NCBI RefSeq assembly: GCF_932276165.1
Contig: NC_063998.1
Coordinates: forward strand, 5,530,501 to 5,594,500
DNA length: 64,000 nucleotides
DNA from: Plutella xylostella
Taxonomy: Eukaryota > Arthropoda > Insecta > Lepidoptera > Plutellidae
Direction: 5' to 3'
The first letter of the stretch is position 1. Each line of letters begins with the position of its first letter. Below, piece by piece: positions 42,553-53,793 of the stretch. The notes below the pieces were generated by a model. That model did no database searches. It had not been told where the DNA came from and was given only the letters and a program-made list of their open reading frames with translations. The position numbers and the translations under genes were made by a program.

Positions 42553-42742
42553 AGAAGCGGTACCTGCGGGCCAGCTAGATTGAAAACAAAAAATTCATAA
42601 TATCTCACCAAGTCGAGCAAAGAAGCGGCATGGCCGTACCTTTTCTCGAAGCATTATTTTATTATAAACTTTATTAACATATTGTTCACCGCGAAATCAC
42701 TTTGAGATTGAGATCCAAGTGATCAGCAGGTTTACTTATTCA

Positions 42743-43048
42743 TTAATTAATAATCATAATCCAACCGACATTTCTTCGTCCGTCTCTATGCCACCATTCT
42801 GTCACCGCCTTTGTCCACCTTCCGTCCTGCCTTCGAGCCAAGTTTCCTGCCAACTCCCATTTCAGTTCCGTGACCTGCATACCGACGTCGAAGACTTTTG
42901 TCTTTTGGTGATTTACCACGCTGGGAATACGGTCTGTAAGCGAAATTCTTAACATGGATCGCTCCATAGCTCTCTGTGCAACTGTGATTCGGTGCACAGT
43001 TTCCTTGGTCAGCGTCCATGTATCGGCACCGTATGTTAGTGTGGGCAA
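42743..43048 (-). pseudogene. RTE-clade reverse transcriptase, C-terminal relic
   Basis: The minus frame reads LTYGADTWTLTKETVHRI, then QRAMERSMLRISLTDRIP and ELKWELAGNLARR. This is the conserved C-terminal block of RTE-type LINE proteins in Lepidoptera. It is a short isolated fragment inside element A. Confidence 0.8.
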
Positions 43049-43056
43049 GACACATA

Positions 43057-43165
43057 AGCAATTATCAATCCATAAGCAGCGTCGCTCGCTTTAAACTATC
43101 TGCCAGATTCATACAAGATACGCTAGATTTGATAAGCAAGCGACGATGCTTTAGGATTGTTAATG
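43057..43165. mobile_element. ~110-bp hairpin MITE
   Basis: caatccataagcagcgtcgct on the left faces agcaagcgacgatgctttagg and gattg on the right in inverted orientation. A related end (taatccataagcagcgacgc) occurs at about 57230. Confidence 0.6.
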
Positions 43166-43194
43166 GCTAAGTTTTAGTGGTGGTAACCCCAAAG

Positions 43195-44340
43195 GACTAT
43201 CACAATGTGAGTTGGGTCTCACCCGACAGCCGGACCGAGAACCAAATCGACCGACGATTAGTCGAAAATGGAGACACTTCTGGATGTTAGGAATAAGAGG
43301 GTTGCTGATGTCAATAGTGATCACCACTTAGTCGATGGAAAAATGTGCTTGAAGATAGCGGGAGTTTAGGAGCAGGCCACAAGATCTGCCAAAGGTGTCG
43401 TGTAAATAAGCTGCAGGACCCACAAGTTAGAAGAAAACTTAGTATCCAGATCGGCAACAACTGGCATCAAAGACGTGTTGTTAAAAATTTGCGAAGAAAT
43501 AACACAAGGCACACTTAAAGAATGAATGGATGTCTAAAGAAACATGGGATATGATCAACCATCAAGGAAGACTTAACGTCGAACTAGACGACCATTCTAA
43601 AGAAGCACTTGCGTACGAGTATTTTCTTTGTGAACTTAATATCAAACGAAATTTATAAAAGGACAAACGCTGCTAGGGGTAACCGTATATCCAGCGATGG
43701 TCTCATCGGCTGCCATAGGAAACATGAAGGATCTATACAAAGCATCTTGAAGAACATTGCAACAAAACCCAGGATATCTCCTTGTTACTATGAAAGATTG
43801 ACTTTCAAGATGGTATGGCCACATTGCCGAAGTTTTTAATGATCCTAACCACCACCTGGGGAGTTGGATGCAGATGCAAATATACCAGGAGCATCTTGTA
43901 TCTTGATGCATAATCGTAATCATTATGATTAATAAAATCGGCAGGTCTTACAGGCTAGTCAGAGGCCCTCGGGTGGCTTGAAAACGTCTGACAGTTGGGT
44001 AGCCCACTTACCCGAAAACTCTCTCAGCACAAGATTGCTTGTGTTGGGGCCCAATAACCCGCGCTAGGCCAACGTGGTAGACTAGGCCTAAACCATTCCT
44101 TCATTGGAAGGAGACCCGTGCCCCAGGAGTGGGGACGTAATGGTTCGTGATGAGATTTATGACTATCCTGCATCTTGACAGAAATTTAAATATCCAACCC
44201 CCGAATAAGACGAATTGATACGGACCATACGATCGCTGAAGAGTGGCAAAGTACCAGGGAACGATGGATTTCCTACGGTGGCATAAAAAGCAGGATAGAT
44301 GGAATATACCAGATATTGCACTCTTCAGCGATGGAGGATG
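43195..44340 (+). pseudogene. Decayed RTE-clade LINE fragments (plus)
   Basis: The plus strand around 43205 reads WVSPDSRTENQIDRR, and around 43400 KLQDPQVRRKLSIQI, both typical RTE endonuclease/linker text, with many stops. At about 44000-44160 comes an RTE-like 3' region (aggcctaaaccattc, ggagacccgtgcccc, gtaatgg). No intact frame remains. Confidence 0.6.
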
Positions 44341-46069
44341 ATGAAGTGAAGTTAGAGAAAAGTTAATTTAATTCATGTCCAACTTTTTCCTATAAGGTTT
44401 GCTTTTCGTTGAAATACTTTATTCTAAAAAATTATGGGATACAAACAGGTCGTGGTACTCGTGGTCACTGGTCTTCTATTTCGTATAATTACCTAACAAT
44501 TATCAAAATCGGTTAAGTTGATCCAGAGATTTGCGCTTGGGAACACATTTTCGGTTAGATTTTTATATAGATAAGAAATCCTGTTTCTGACTAGATTTCG
44601 ATATAAATTATTTATGAATAAGTTTATTTATGATATATAATTATTATTTTGTATAAAAAGTAATGTCATGTTAATACAATACAAATATTTTACATTAAGA
44701 ACCATATTGTCATAGAAAAAATATTTTATAAAAAATAAATATTTGGTTGGATCCTTTTAGAGAAACGTTAAAATTCCCTACTTGCATAGAAACAGCAATT
44801 TAGGCGAAAGGATCCAAGTGCATATTTATAACTCAATAAATATTAATTATAGCAACACTATTATTTAGAACCTGTGTAAAGAGTAATATAATAGATATCA
44901 TAATTTAATGTAGTTATCGGTGATATAATCAAAAAATATTTACAGTTTTATACTGGCGAACGAATCTGAGTTTGTACCTACGTAATTACGCTGCGCACGC
45001 GGCGCCAACTGTCGCATAGACGCACGTCCTCTCCCTTTCCAACCGGTCCTATTTATATTATTGGCATTTTCACACAATATCCTTCTGGATATAATAATAA
45101 TATAACAGCTTAAACACCATAGACCGCTTCATTGCGATTCTTTTGAATTGTTTTATATCACTTATATCAATTATATACAAATCGCAAAAAGCTGCTTAAG
45201 TGCCAATTGTACCACTAAACAGATTTAGGTAAAGTTGTATTAACCGCCAAACGCCGCGAGTAAGGCTGACTGGTAAAATGGTTTAAGTGCCAGTATGGCT
45301 TCAAATTACAAAATTGTAAAATGTATTAAGTGATTTTATGTTATTTTTGACCAGAAGGCATTTTGTTTTATATCAATTACGCAATCAGGTAGGTCGCTTA
45401 AGTAACTAATGATACAAATTCACATTAGTTCAAAATGAATTAAGTCACAATGTTTTACTGTTTTAGTGAGGGTACAATGTTTTATATAACTTTAGTTTTG
45501 ATCAAGTATGTTTGAACATACAAATGACTAAAAAAGTGGCTCTTAATACAAGAAAAAAATATTAAGATTTCCAAAATCACCGTTGTCTTATGCGCCAAAA
45601 AGTGCTCAGATCGAAACGAGACCCGCACCATTCGAAAGAGAAAAATCAGGCGATTCCAACGGTATATATAACTCATATTCGCCAAAAGTGGCGGATAATA
45701 CATTTTGCCTTTCCACCGTCGATATGTAATATTACGAAATCAGAATAATATGCAGTATAATGTAATAACAGAGATAATATATATAGCGCGGCAAACGGCA
45801 GCGGTCTCTTTTTATGAGTTAAAAAAAATAATACATATACCTCGGCTTTTGTGGTTAGTCGATCAGATACAGATCTAGAGCCTCGGCTGCTCCTTTTTTA
45901 AGTCGGTTATAAAGAAAAAAATATTAGTTAGTCCATTGAAATAAAAGGGTATACCTAAGTACTTTTAATGCAAGCGAAGCGAGCCGCTCGCATTTCGCTG
46001 TACTTACATTTTGTGTGATATGTCGTGAGCCGTATCGGTGTTTTTATTGAGTATAATAATGCCATTAAT

Positions 46070-46255
46070 GCTAGATCTAATCTAGATGTGCTAGTTTCCT
46101 CACAAAGGTTTCCTTCTCCGTAAGAGTATGTACTTAATTTCCTTATTTCTAACGAATTAATTGGTACATGGCAGGTTTTGAACCCACGGCCTCACAAATG
46201 AGAGCTAGATAGGCATTGGGCATACCTTATCCGTTACGCCGCCATGACAACTTTT
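46070..46255 (-). mobile_element. tRNA-derived SINE copy (minus)
   Basis: On minus it reads a head with ATGGCGGCGTAACGGATAAGG (A-box-like) and GGGTTCAAAACC (B-box-like). The body continues leftward with the aaggtttccttctccgtaag stretch. Confidence 0.55.
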
Positions 46256-46285
46256 CTACTCTTTTGAGTTAACTATAGGTACGGT

Positions 46286-46401
46286 CAGCTGCATAAGTAG
46301 CTATACACTTACTTACGTACCTTGTCAAACTGACTACATAACAAACCGTCAATATTTGAATAGGCAGTTTGTGAGTTTGACAAGGTACTAAAGTGTACAG
46401 C
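46286..46401. mobile_element. ~115-bp hairpin MITE
   Basis: Left gtagctatacactt and cgtaccttgtcaaact face right agtttgacaaggtac and aagtgtacagctac. Related single ends occur near 33050 and 56225. Confidence 0.7.
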
Positions 46402-46599
46402 TACTCTCTGATTTTTAATTGGAAAGAATTCTGACATTTTATAAGTGATGCTACTAAAAAAGTTCTTTACCGAAAAAAGGAAAAATTGCGATCCATTTCT
46501 GGGCAATAATTTTTTCTTAATATTTTTATACGAAAAGATAAATCCAAAATATAAACTTGCTCAAGTAAACTAATACAAAAATAGCAAATATTTCAATAT

Positions 46600-46825
46600 A
46601 ATAGCTGTTCCCGCGAGCTTCGCTTCGCCTTAATAAGTTTTCCCGTGGGAATTCCGCGATAAAAAGTAACATATGTGTTAATCCAGGGTGTCAGCTAACT
46701 CCATTCCAAATTTCATTAAAATCGGTTCAGCCGTTTTGACGTGAAGAAATAACAAACATACACACATACATACATACATACATACACACATACACTTACA
46801 AACTTTCGCATTTATAATATGAAGT
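46600..46825 (+). mobile_element. Common lepidopteran dispersed repeat (unclassified)
   Basis: It contains tagctgttcccgcgagcttc, ttttcccgtgggaattccg, aaatttcattaaaatcggtt, a (CATA)n stretch and actttcgcatttataatat, in an order seen widely in insect genomes. I am not sure of its class. Confidence 0.55.
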
Positions 46826-47164
46826 AGGATCACGACTCACGACCAATGTATCGAATTAATTTTAATTGCTTTATTTTATTCTTTAGCATGGCATCACTTC
46901 CTACTAAATTCAGGGATAATAAACCTTTTTAATCAATTTCAAAAAAAGATTGTCTATTCGGTAAGTACATATATGTTCGGTATGTATGTAAGATTATTGG
47001 AACTGCACCATATTGACATATGACAATATATTAGGGCTAATAAACAAATATTCAAAATTTTATAAATGTTTATGTACCTATGTATGTTTATATGCTTGTT
47101 GGTATGTATGTATGTTTGTCCACGCATATCTCCGAAACTATTGATCCGATTGTCACTATTCTTT

Positions 47165-47372
47165 TTGAGGGTTCCGTACCTCAAAAGGAAAAAAAGGAAC
47201 CCTTATAGGATCACACTTTGTTGTCACCACCTTTTTTCTCGGAAACGGGTAAAGATATCAAGCTGATATTTCGTATAGATGTACATAATTATGATGAAAT
47301 TAAAAGGAAAACTACCTCAGGTAATTAAGTAGACTTGTACGGAACACTCAGTGCGCGAGTCCAACTGGCTCA
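47165..47372 (-). mobile_element. Short, inverted copy of the AGGGTTCCGTA element
   Basis: gagggttccgtacc at 47168 and, at 47336, tgtacggaacactcagtgcgcgagtcc (the reverse complement of the head of the 11470 element) mark a reduced copy. Confidence 0.6.
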
Positions 47373-47475
47373 GTCGGGTAAGCGCCCGCTTCTCAAACAA
47401 GAGATGCGGGTTCGAATCTCGGCGCTGACATGTAGGTAACAATGAGTTCTTTGAATTTAAGTACAATGTATACCA
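47361..47475 (+). mobile_element. tRNA-derived SINE, left part (continues at 51186)
   Basis: A box tggctcagtcggg (47366) and B box ggttcgaatct (47409) are well preserved. After gtatacca the text jumps into element B and resumes at 51186 (tcgctcttacggagaaggaa), in agreement with the copy at 13135-13270. Confidence 0.8.
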
Positions 47476-48340
47476 GGGTGATTCTCAAATGACGCGATTT
47501 AGGTATGTCCAAGCCATAAAATACATGAAATTGATAGTTTTATACCAGGATGTATTTTTTTTTGAATAATGGATATTGTGACCGTTTTTATACATTAGTA
47601 ATGTAATGCATAAATTTATAAAGAAAGCGACAATGATTTTTTAAAACTCAATATCATAAGTTCTTTGGCGCGTCCTTCACTTGATTTTATTTTTAGGTCA
47701 AGAAAAAATCACTTTTTAAAGTAAAATAAACTTATGATTTATATGTTATCATTATAACAGATACTTATGGTAACTGTAAATTAGGTTTCTATTCACTCTT
47801 AGGTTTAGTTTTCAAAAATATAACGCATTCAATTTTGTCCGAGAAAAAAAACTAACTTCTTTGGCGTAACGATACCGTCGTCGTACTCTGCGTTTAAACG
47901 ATCACCGGACATAATCACCATGCGTCCCTCACCCTTCAGTCCCCCACTATCTTCGACCAGGAGTAGAGGAGCGTAAGTTTACGGAGTATGAAGAAAATTT
48001 TTTTTTTTTGCGCCATAACGGGTTTTGGTCAGGTAAGTGCCTAATTTCTTCGATTGTTACTTTCATGCTATTATTTGTTTTTGTTGCATACATATTTTTG
48101 TCCACGTATGTCTATTTAAACAGTATGCACGTGTCACTAAGAGGTTCCAATTGTACATCAGCTTTCTGTTAAAATAATTTTTAAGTGATGATTTCTAATT
48201 TCGTTGGCAATAATTTCTTTGGATTTCTTTGGCATTCTGCGCCAACGAAATTAGTTTTGATACAAAGAAATTAGTATTGAGTATGAAACACCATTAATAA
48301 CGCTAACTTTATGCATTCAATGTCTATTATGGTTAATTCT

Positions 48341-50740
48341 CTCATCATCATCATCAGCCAATAATCATCCAATGGACATAGGCCTCTCCCAAGGAGCGCC
48401 ACAACACTCGGTTCTCGGCCTTCCTCATCCAACTACTACCGGCTACCCGCCTAAGGTCGTCAGTCCAGCGGGCAGGAGGGCGTCCCATGCTGCGGTTTCA
48501 TATTTTGACAGCTATGTTGGTAACCTTAGTCCTCTGACGGATAACCTAATTTCTGATACGATCCATCAGGTTTCTATGGAGAGCCATAGCACGCTGAGCG
48601 GCTTTAAATCGGTGGACCAGTCCTACCGTCAGTTTCCACGTCTCAGCACCATACGTCATCACTAGCTTCCAGCTAGCTAGTCTTCAGGCTCTGAGGAATG
48701 GACGAGGAGAATATGTGACGAAGTTTCCCGAATGCAGCCCAACCCAGTTGGATGCGCCTTGCAGCCTCCTTGTCCAAGTTGCTTCTGCCTAGCCGAATAG
48801 TCTGCCCAAGGTAGACATATTCATGCACAACTTCGATTGTTGCCTCACCAACGACGACCGGCTCCGGTTTCATGTGAGCATTGTACATGACTTTCGTCTT
48901 GTCCAAGTTCATACCGAGGCCTACACGTCGGGAAGCAGCATTTATGCCACTTAGCATCCAGCTAAGTTCCTGCAGAGATTCTGCCATAATAACGATATCG
49001 TCCGCGAAGCGGAGGTGTGACATGTACTCGCCATTTATACATATGCCATGTCATTTCCGGTCCAACGTCTTAAAGACATCCAGTGAATTGGTGAACAGTT
49101 TCGGAGATATCACATCCCCCTGTCTCACTCCATGTTTCAGTTGGATAGGTCGTGTCTTGTGGTCCTGTACTTGGACAGTCATAGTAGCGGCATTGTACAG
49201 AAACCTCAACACCTCGATATAGCGCCAGTCAATTTGGCATCTCTGCAAGGATTCCAAAACTGCTTAGGTCTCGATGTAGTCGAAGGCTTTTTCATAGTCC
49301 ACAAAGGCTAGATACAGAGGCTGATTATACTCTTCGGTCTTCTTCTGTATAATCTACCTTACTGTGTGGATGTGGTCTATTGTACTAAAGCCTTTTTGAA
49401 ACCCAGCCTGCTCCGGGTGCTGAAACTCGTCTAACTTTTGGGCAAGACCATTCGTGATAACCCTTGAGAACAGCTTGTATACATGGGTTAAAAGCGAGAT
49501 CGGTCTATAGTTCTTGTTTATAGTTATAGTTCTTCGGTTTGGTCACCCTTCTGAAGAACTGTAGTTCTCTCTAGAAGGTGGTGTTGACAGCTCCAATTTG
49601 GTGCAGTGTAGGACGTAGGGTCGACTTCACCAGACATCTCTTCTCCAGCTTGAAGTTGATATTCAAAGTGCCTCGGAGAAGTTGGTGATCACTCCCAGTT
49701 TTAAACCTATTGATCACTGGGACATCTCTGAATATGTGCCGCTTGTCAGTCATAATGAAGTCTTTTTCGTTTTTCGTCCTACCATCGGGGCTTGCCCATG
49801 TCCACTTCCTCTAGGGCCGATTCTCAAAGAAAGAATTAATCAGAAAGAAAGCCCCTCCCTTTCCACGAAGTCTACAAGCATTTGGCCTCTCTGGTTTCTG
49901 ATACCAAAGCCATGATGTCCTACCCTCGATTCGTCGCATTCTTGTACTCCCACTTTGGCGTTGAAGTCCCCCATCACAACGGTGTATTGGGTCCTAGCAG
50001 TATTGTATTGTATTGTATTTATTATTCATAATATTCATTACATGTCAGGGAAAAAATAAATAAAATAATAATAATATAAAAAATTAAGTCATACCTAAAT
50101 TAAAATGAAATACTAAAATAACATTTAAATGTACGTAGTAGTACAAAAATTCAAATACGTTAGTCAATGGTAAATTATACAATAATAAAATGTCAAGAAT
50201 AAAAAATTTAAAAGAATATACATGTCAGTAGTTATAATAAAGAATTAAAAAATAATAATAATAATAATAATAGACGCATTTTTCCTGAAATAAAAATGAC
50301 ATATTATGTATCTAGTACACGTCCATCCAGTACACGTGATGCCCTAGAGATATACTCGTATATTACTTCGACTTCTGTGTCAGAGTGTCCCGAGGTTGGT
50401 GCATACACCTGTACGACCTTCAAGGAATATATACCTCTCGGTTAGTTTAAGTACTAGGTACGCTACCCGATTTGACACACTGCTGATCTCCACTACGTTG
50501 TTGACAAGGGTCTTGTTGACGAGGAATCCTACGCCACCTTGGGACAGTTGGTCGCCCTCCTGATGGTAGAACATGTGGCCGGACTCCAGGGTTATCGTGT
50601 CCTCGTCCTCTTTACACTTTTTCATACCGGTGACGCTGCTGCCCATCGCCGGCCTATGGGATTTGGTGTAGCTGTTTTTGGATGGTTATACCACCATCAT
50701 CCGGTCGCCAGAGCCTCATCTGTTATTTAGCAGAGTGCAC
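48341..50740 (-). pseudogene. RTE-clade LINE relic (minus) inside element B
   Basis: Frames on minus give, in order, pieces of the endonuclease (GVGFLVNKTL, about 50480; KTGSDHQLLRGTLNI, about 49690) and of the RT (QLKHGVRQGDVISPKLF, about 49130; HLRFADDIVIMAESLQEL, about 49015; VVHEYVYLGQTI, about 48810). The 3' end is a (TGA)n tail at 48356-48341. Stops and shifts separate the pieces. It is interrupted by an AT-rich insertion at about 50003-50330. Confidence 0.8.
50003..50330 (-). mobile_element. AT-rich retroelement tail inserted in the RTE relic
   Basis: It starts with a (TATTG)n run and TTTATTATTCATAATATTC, and ends with (ATA)n. The RTE endonuclease sequence resumes on both sides. Confidence 0.5.
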
Positions 50741-51185
50741 CACGGGCAGGTGAGGTTGGCAATTGGTTCATTCGGATGTTGAGAACCCTTGCACCCTTAC
50801 GTGATCAGGTAATTATGTTAAAAACAAATAAAGATATGCGTGATTTTTAGTTTTGTTGTGTATTATTTGCAATCTACGTATAAAACTAATTTCTTTAAAG
50901 TAATTTCTAATTTCTTTGTTCTTAAAACTAACTTCTTTGGGACCTTTTATAATTTCTTTGGTGTGTTTTCTAATTTCATTGGAGCCAATCTAATTTCATT
51001 GGCCCAAAATTGTTTAAAATCGCTGTAACTTTGAATCGGCTCGATAGATTTCAGGGCCAATAAGAGATAACTAAAGAGGTCTAAAGCCTCTACAATATGT
51101 GGGGTATAATATTCAAACAACATGAAAAAAAAAATGCGCCAAAGAAATTATGCTTTTGGAGCCGCTTTTGGAGAATCACCCACCA

Positions 51186-51310
51186 TCGCTCTTACGGAGA
51201 AGGAAAACATCTAGATATGTGAACACACCAACACAGCAGTGGACCAGCGTGGTGGGAAATGGTCCAAGCTTAGGAAGGCAGTATGGAGACGCTGGAGGCG
51301 CTTCCCCATG
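51186..51310 (+). mobile_element. tRNA-derived SINE, right part
   Basis: Continuation of the SINE at 47361-47475 beyond element B: tcgctcttacggagaaggaa, then aacatctagatatgtg and cagtggaccagcgtggtggg. The 3' end is not clear. Confidence 0.6.
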
Positions 51311-51668
51311 GCAAAGGGAGGATCCTCCGACCGTAGGAACCAAGTGTAGGTTTCATCAAAATCGGTTAGTGAGTTTTCAAGATATGGACGTGGAAGTGCT
51401 ATGATGTGATACTTTATGGTGATAGCTATCACCAAAGAGGTTTATGAGATATATTTTTTCTGAGGTCAATGACTGTCACGATGCATCTGTCACATTGACT
51501 GATTTTCATTCGACTTCTTTGAATGCTCGAATGCGCTCATATGTTCTCAGTCTCAGTGTAATTTGCTTCTATTTCTTGTCTACATCTTGTTATATTTGTT
51601 AAGTTTCTGTTAGGTTTTTCCTTGTTGACTTTTCGCGTTGTGATCGTTTGTTGATTTTTATAAACGTT

Positions 51669-51809
51669 ATGGAGCCACAACCTGGCCCTTCCCGGGAAAC
51701 AGCCCCAACTGACAGAGCACAAGAGTCAGACTTTCTCTCTCCCAGAAAAAAGCGTCCTCATGGTTCTTTTGCGCCAAACGAAAAGACCTTAATTCCAACA
51801 TCGGCCTGA
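51669..51809 (+). CDS. Short reading frame resembling a transposase N terminus
   Basis: A 46-aa frame starts MEPQPGPSRETAP and contains a basic SPRKKRPHG stretch, then stops at TGA. Many insect DNA-transposon proteins begin with a PGPSR motif and a basic patch, so this may be the first exon of a lost DDE element. No downstream exon was found, and chance cannot be ruled out. Confidence 0.3.
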   Translation: MEPQPGPSRETAPTDRAQESDFLSPRKKRPHGSFAPNEKTLIPTSA

Positions 51810-52139
51810 CATCGGCGTACTACGGCTACCGTTTCAAAAAGAATTACTAGTTGTTTTTAGATATTTTCTACGACAGCGATAATTATATAAGATAATTAAG
51901 ATTATCTTTAATTGTATTTTTCACTGTTTGTGATATATTTAGGTACGGTAATTATTTCTCACCGTAGGTAAATCCCCTTTTGATTTGGAGCGCCGCACTT
52001 AATAAAATGGATACAGGGATTAAAAAATATATATTATAGTCTCAGATGTCCAGACTCGTATTGAAAAAGTGCCCAGCCCAAAAAGGTTTGTGATCTCTGA
52101 TTTGTCTAAAATTGATAACTGTCAGAATTCCGTAAGATT
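51810..52139. other. Unassigned AT-rich sequence
   Basis: No exon, repeat or RNA gene was recognised. Confidence 0.4.
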
Positions 52140-52415
52140 ACTAATTACAGAGTAGTTACTTAGAAAGAAAGAAAGAAACATTTATTTTACACACTGAACA
52201 TAAACACAGAAACAAAAAAGAAAGAAAAGAATACTAAGTGCAAAAAATATATATGAAAAAAAAAACAGAAAACAATACAAACAAACAAGGCTGCTGTCCA
52301 GAGCGTCAAAAAGGCACCAGCTCAGCGTGTGCTGTGGCCAGAGAATCCACAGCGCTGGTTTTCAGCTGGCCCTTAGTGTTATGACCTCAGTCACGAACGC
52401 GAGGTAGGTATATTA
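52140..52415 (-). mobile_element. Retroelement 3' fragment with (AAAG)n tail
   Basis: (gaaa)n and catttattttacaca at 52165-52190 are followed by a GC-richer body (gtccagagcgtc, cagctcagcgtgtgctgtgg). This is typical of minus-oriented LINE/SINE tails. The class is not determined. Confidence 0.4.
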
Positions 52416-52524
52416 ATTAGGATGGGTTGTGTTGTGTTGTGTGCAGCTGACTGTACCTACTGGGGGTTGCAAAAGTGGTAAGAATCATAATAATAATGTA
52501 TACTTATGTCATTGGGTATAATAT

Positions 52525-53269
52525 GGTTCTACCTTTTTTGACCTAAGATTTATTTGCCTAATCTCGTGTTGCATAGTACCGTTTGGTCAAAGTCTCGTTT
52601 CGCCGAAAATTATATGGCATAAATCTTGTTTAGTAAAAAGTTATTTCGCATAATCTTGTTTAGCCTAATAATGGTATGGTCAAATCTTAAATAGCCTAAT
52701 AATGCTATGGCATATGTAAGACAAAATAATAATATTCGTTTTGCTTTAACTATCACGGAGCGTTTTCCTACATAGCGCAAACTGGTGCCTTGTACTGTTT
52801 ATACTATGTGGAAAACACTCCGCTTTGCTTTTGACGAACATGTGCACCTAACACGCTCCTCCTCGCTTTGCTCGTCGTCGCACCTATCTTTAGGTTTCAA
52901 TCCCATGGGGTTTAATGGCGTTTGTAATAATTATAATGGTCATTCATTTCACTTTCGTCTTTTGATTATTCAATATCGTGATTTTCAGGATGCAAGAGAA
53001 AAATATCGCAATTTGTACATGTACTACATACTTAATATATTATTTATTATGATAATAATAGGAAAAACAATATTATACCTTTACAAAAATAAATTTGAAA
53101 AAACGAAACTTAGGTGTTTAAAGATTGTGCCTAAAGAGTTTTAGACGAAACGAGCTTTATGCCACATAAGTCTTGGCAAAGTGATGGTTCGGCCAAAAAA
53201 GTTTAGACCATACGAGTTATGCGAAATGAGTTTTGGTCAATAAAGATTATGCGAGATGAGGGGAACCCG
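52525..53269. mobile_element. 745-bp TIR element C with 8-bp target duplication and 16-bp quasi-repeats
   Basis: It is flanked by TATAATAT on both sides (52517-52524 and 53270-53277). The ends are weakly inverted (GGTTCTACC against CGGGTTCCCC). The left 230 bp are a chain of about 16-bp variants of TTTNGCNTAAATCTNG: gtttggtcaaagtctc, gtttcgccgaaaatta, tatggcataaatcttg and gtttagcctaataatg. The right 150 bp carry the same chain in inverted orientation. The 8-bp duplication would fit a hAT-type transposase. The 119-codon plus frame in the middle shows no domain and is probably chance. Confidence 0.75.
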
Positions 53270-53362
53270 TATAATATACTAACCCAAAAAGGGGTGACTC
53301 AGGGGGTGTTTTTTAAATTCTCCATATAAATTTTGTTTGTCACCAAAGACTTTTTGGTCAAA

Positions 53363-53490
53363 GGTTGACTTGCACGAAATATACGTATTTAAATCTATGG
53401 CTGTCTTGCACTGACACTCTACTGTTAAAGCTAGCGAGCAATAGATTTAAATAATACGTTTACTTAAAATATGTTTCGTGCAAGTCACCT
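53363..53490. mobile_element. ~128-bp hairpin MITE
   Basis: Left ggttgacttgcacgaaatat and tatttaaatctat face right atagatttaaata and atatgtttcgtgcaagtcacc. Confidence 0.75.
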
Positions 53491-53793
53491 TAAGTCTTGA
53501 CTTTTTAATTCGTTGCTGAAAATTCGAATGCGAATTTTCCTATAATTTTCATTATTGATACTTATGCTATTTCAGGTACCTACCGATTCTTGTTTTGCAA
53601 ATAATAGCCAACCATAAAATAGGTGTGCACTGTGCAGTGCAGGTGATAATTTATACTTTTGAGTCTGCGTGAGTGATGATAATTTTAATGTACCTAAATA
53701 ATTATTAGACACCTGCGAGCAATGCTAAAGTTCGACTTACATAATGTTCTAACTTCTAAGGTAGTAGAGGATTTGTACAAAATAATGTAAGTA

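Larger units (their letters stand above)
41935..45721. mobile_element. 3.8-kb TIR element A with perfect 21-bp inverted ends
   Basis: Its ends (41935-41955 and 45701-45721) are perfect inverted copies starting CGACGGTGGAAAGGC. They are flanked by ATAT (41931-41934 and 45722-45725), which may be a 4-bp target duplication or two more TIR bases each side. A short motif G(G/C)TTAA(G/A)(C/T)(G/A)CC recurs near both ends: 41955, 42183, 42227, 45109, 45194, 45280 and 45395. No transposase frame remains. The middle is filled with RTE relics, a MITE and a (TAGGG)n run. The superfamily was not recognised. Confidence 0.8.
47476..51181. mobile_element. 3.7-kb TIR element B inserted in a SINE
   Basis: The ends GGGTGATTCTC (47476-47486) and GAGAATCACCC (51171-51181) are perfect inverted copies. 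ACCA on both sides (47472-47475 and 51182-51185) is a 4-bp target duplication, and the SINE reads through when the element is ignored. Near both ends, AATTTCTTTGG(C) and variants recur: about 47660, 47856, 48198, 48211, 48223, then 50888, 50907, 50930, 50951, 50971, 50990 and, inverted, 51136. A perfect inverted pair CTAATTTCGTTGGC / GCCAACGAAATTAG lies at 48195 and 48240. The middle is an RTE relic. Confidence 0.82.

Noticed and set aside
47361..47432. tRNA gene on plus
   Set aside because: Same reasoning: the B box is followed by SINE body text shared with 13140-13270.
52785..53144. 119-aa plus frame in element C as a transposase
   Set aside because: Low-complexity hydrophobic C terminus, no domain, and it overlaps the right-hand motif chain.
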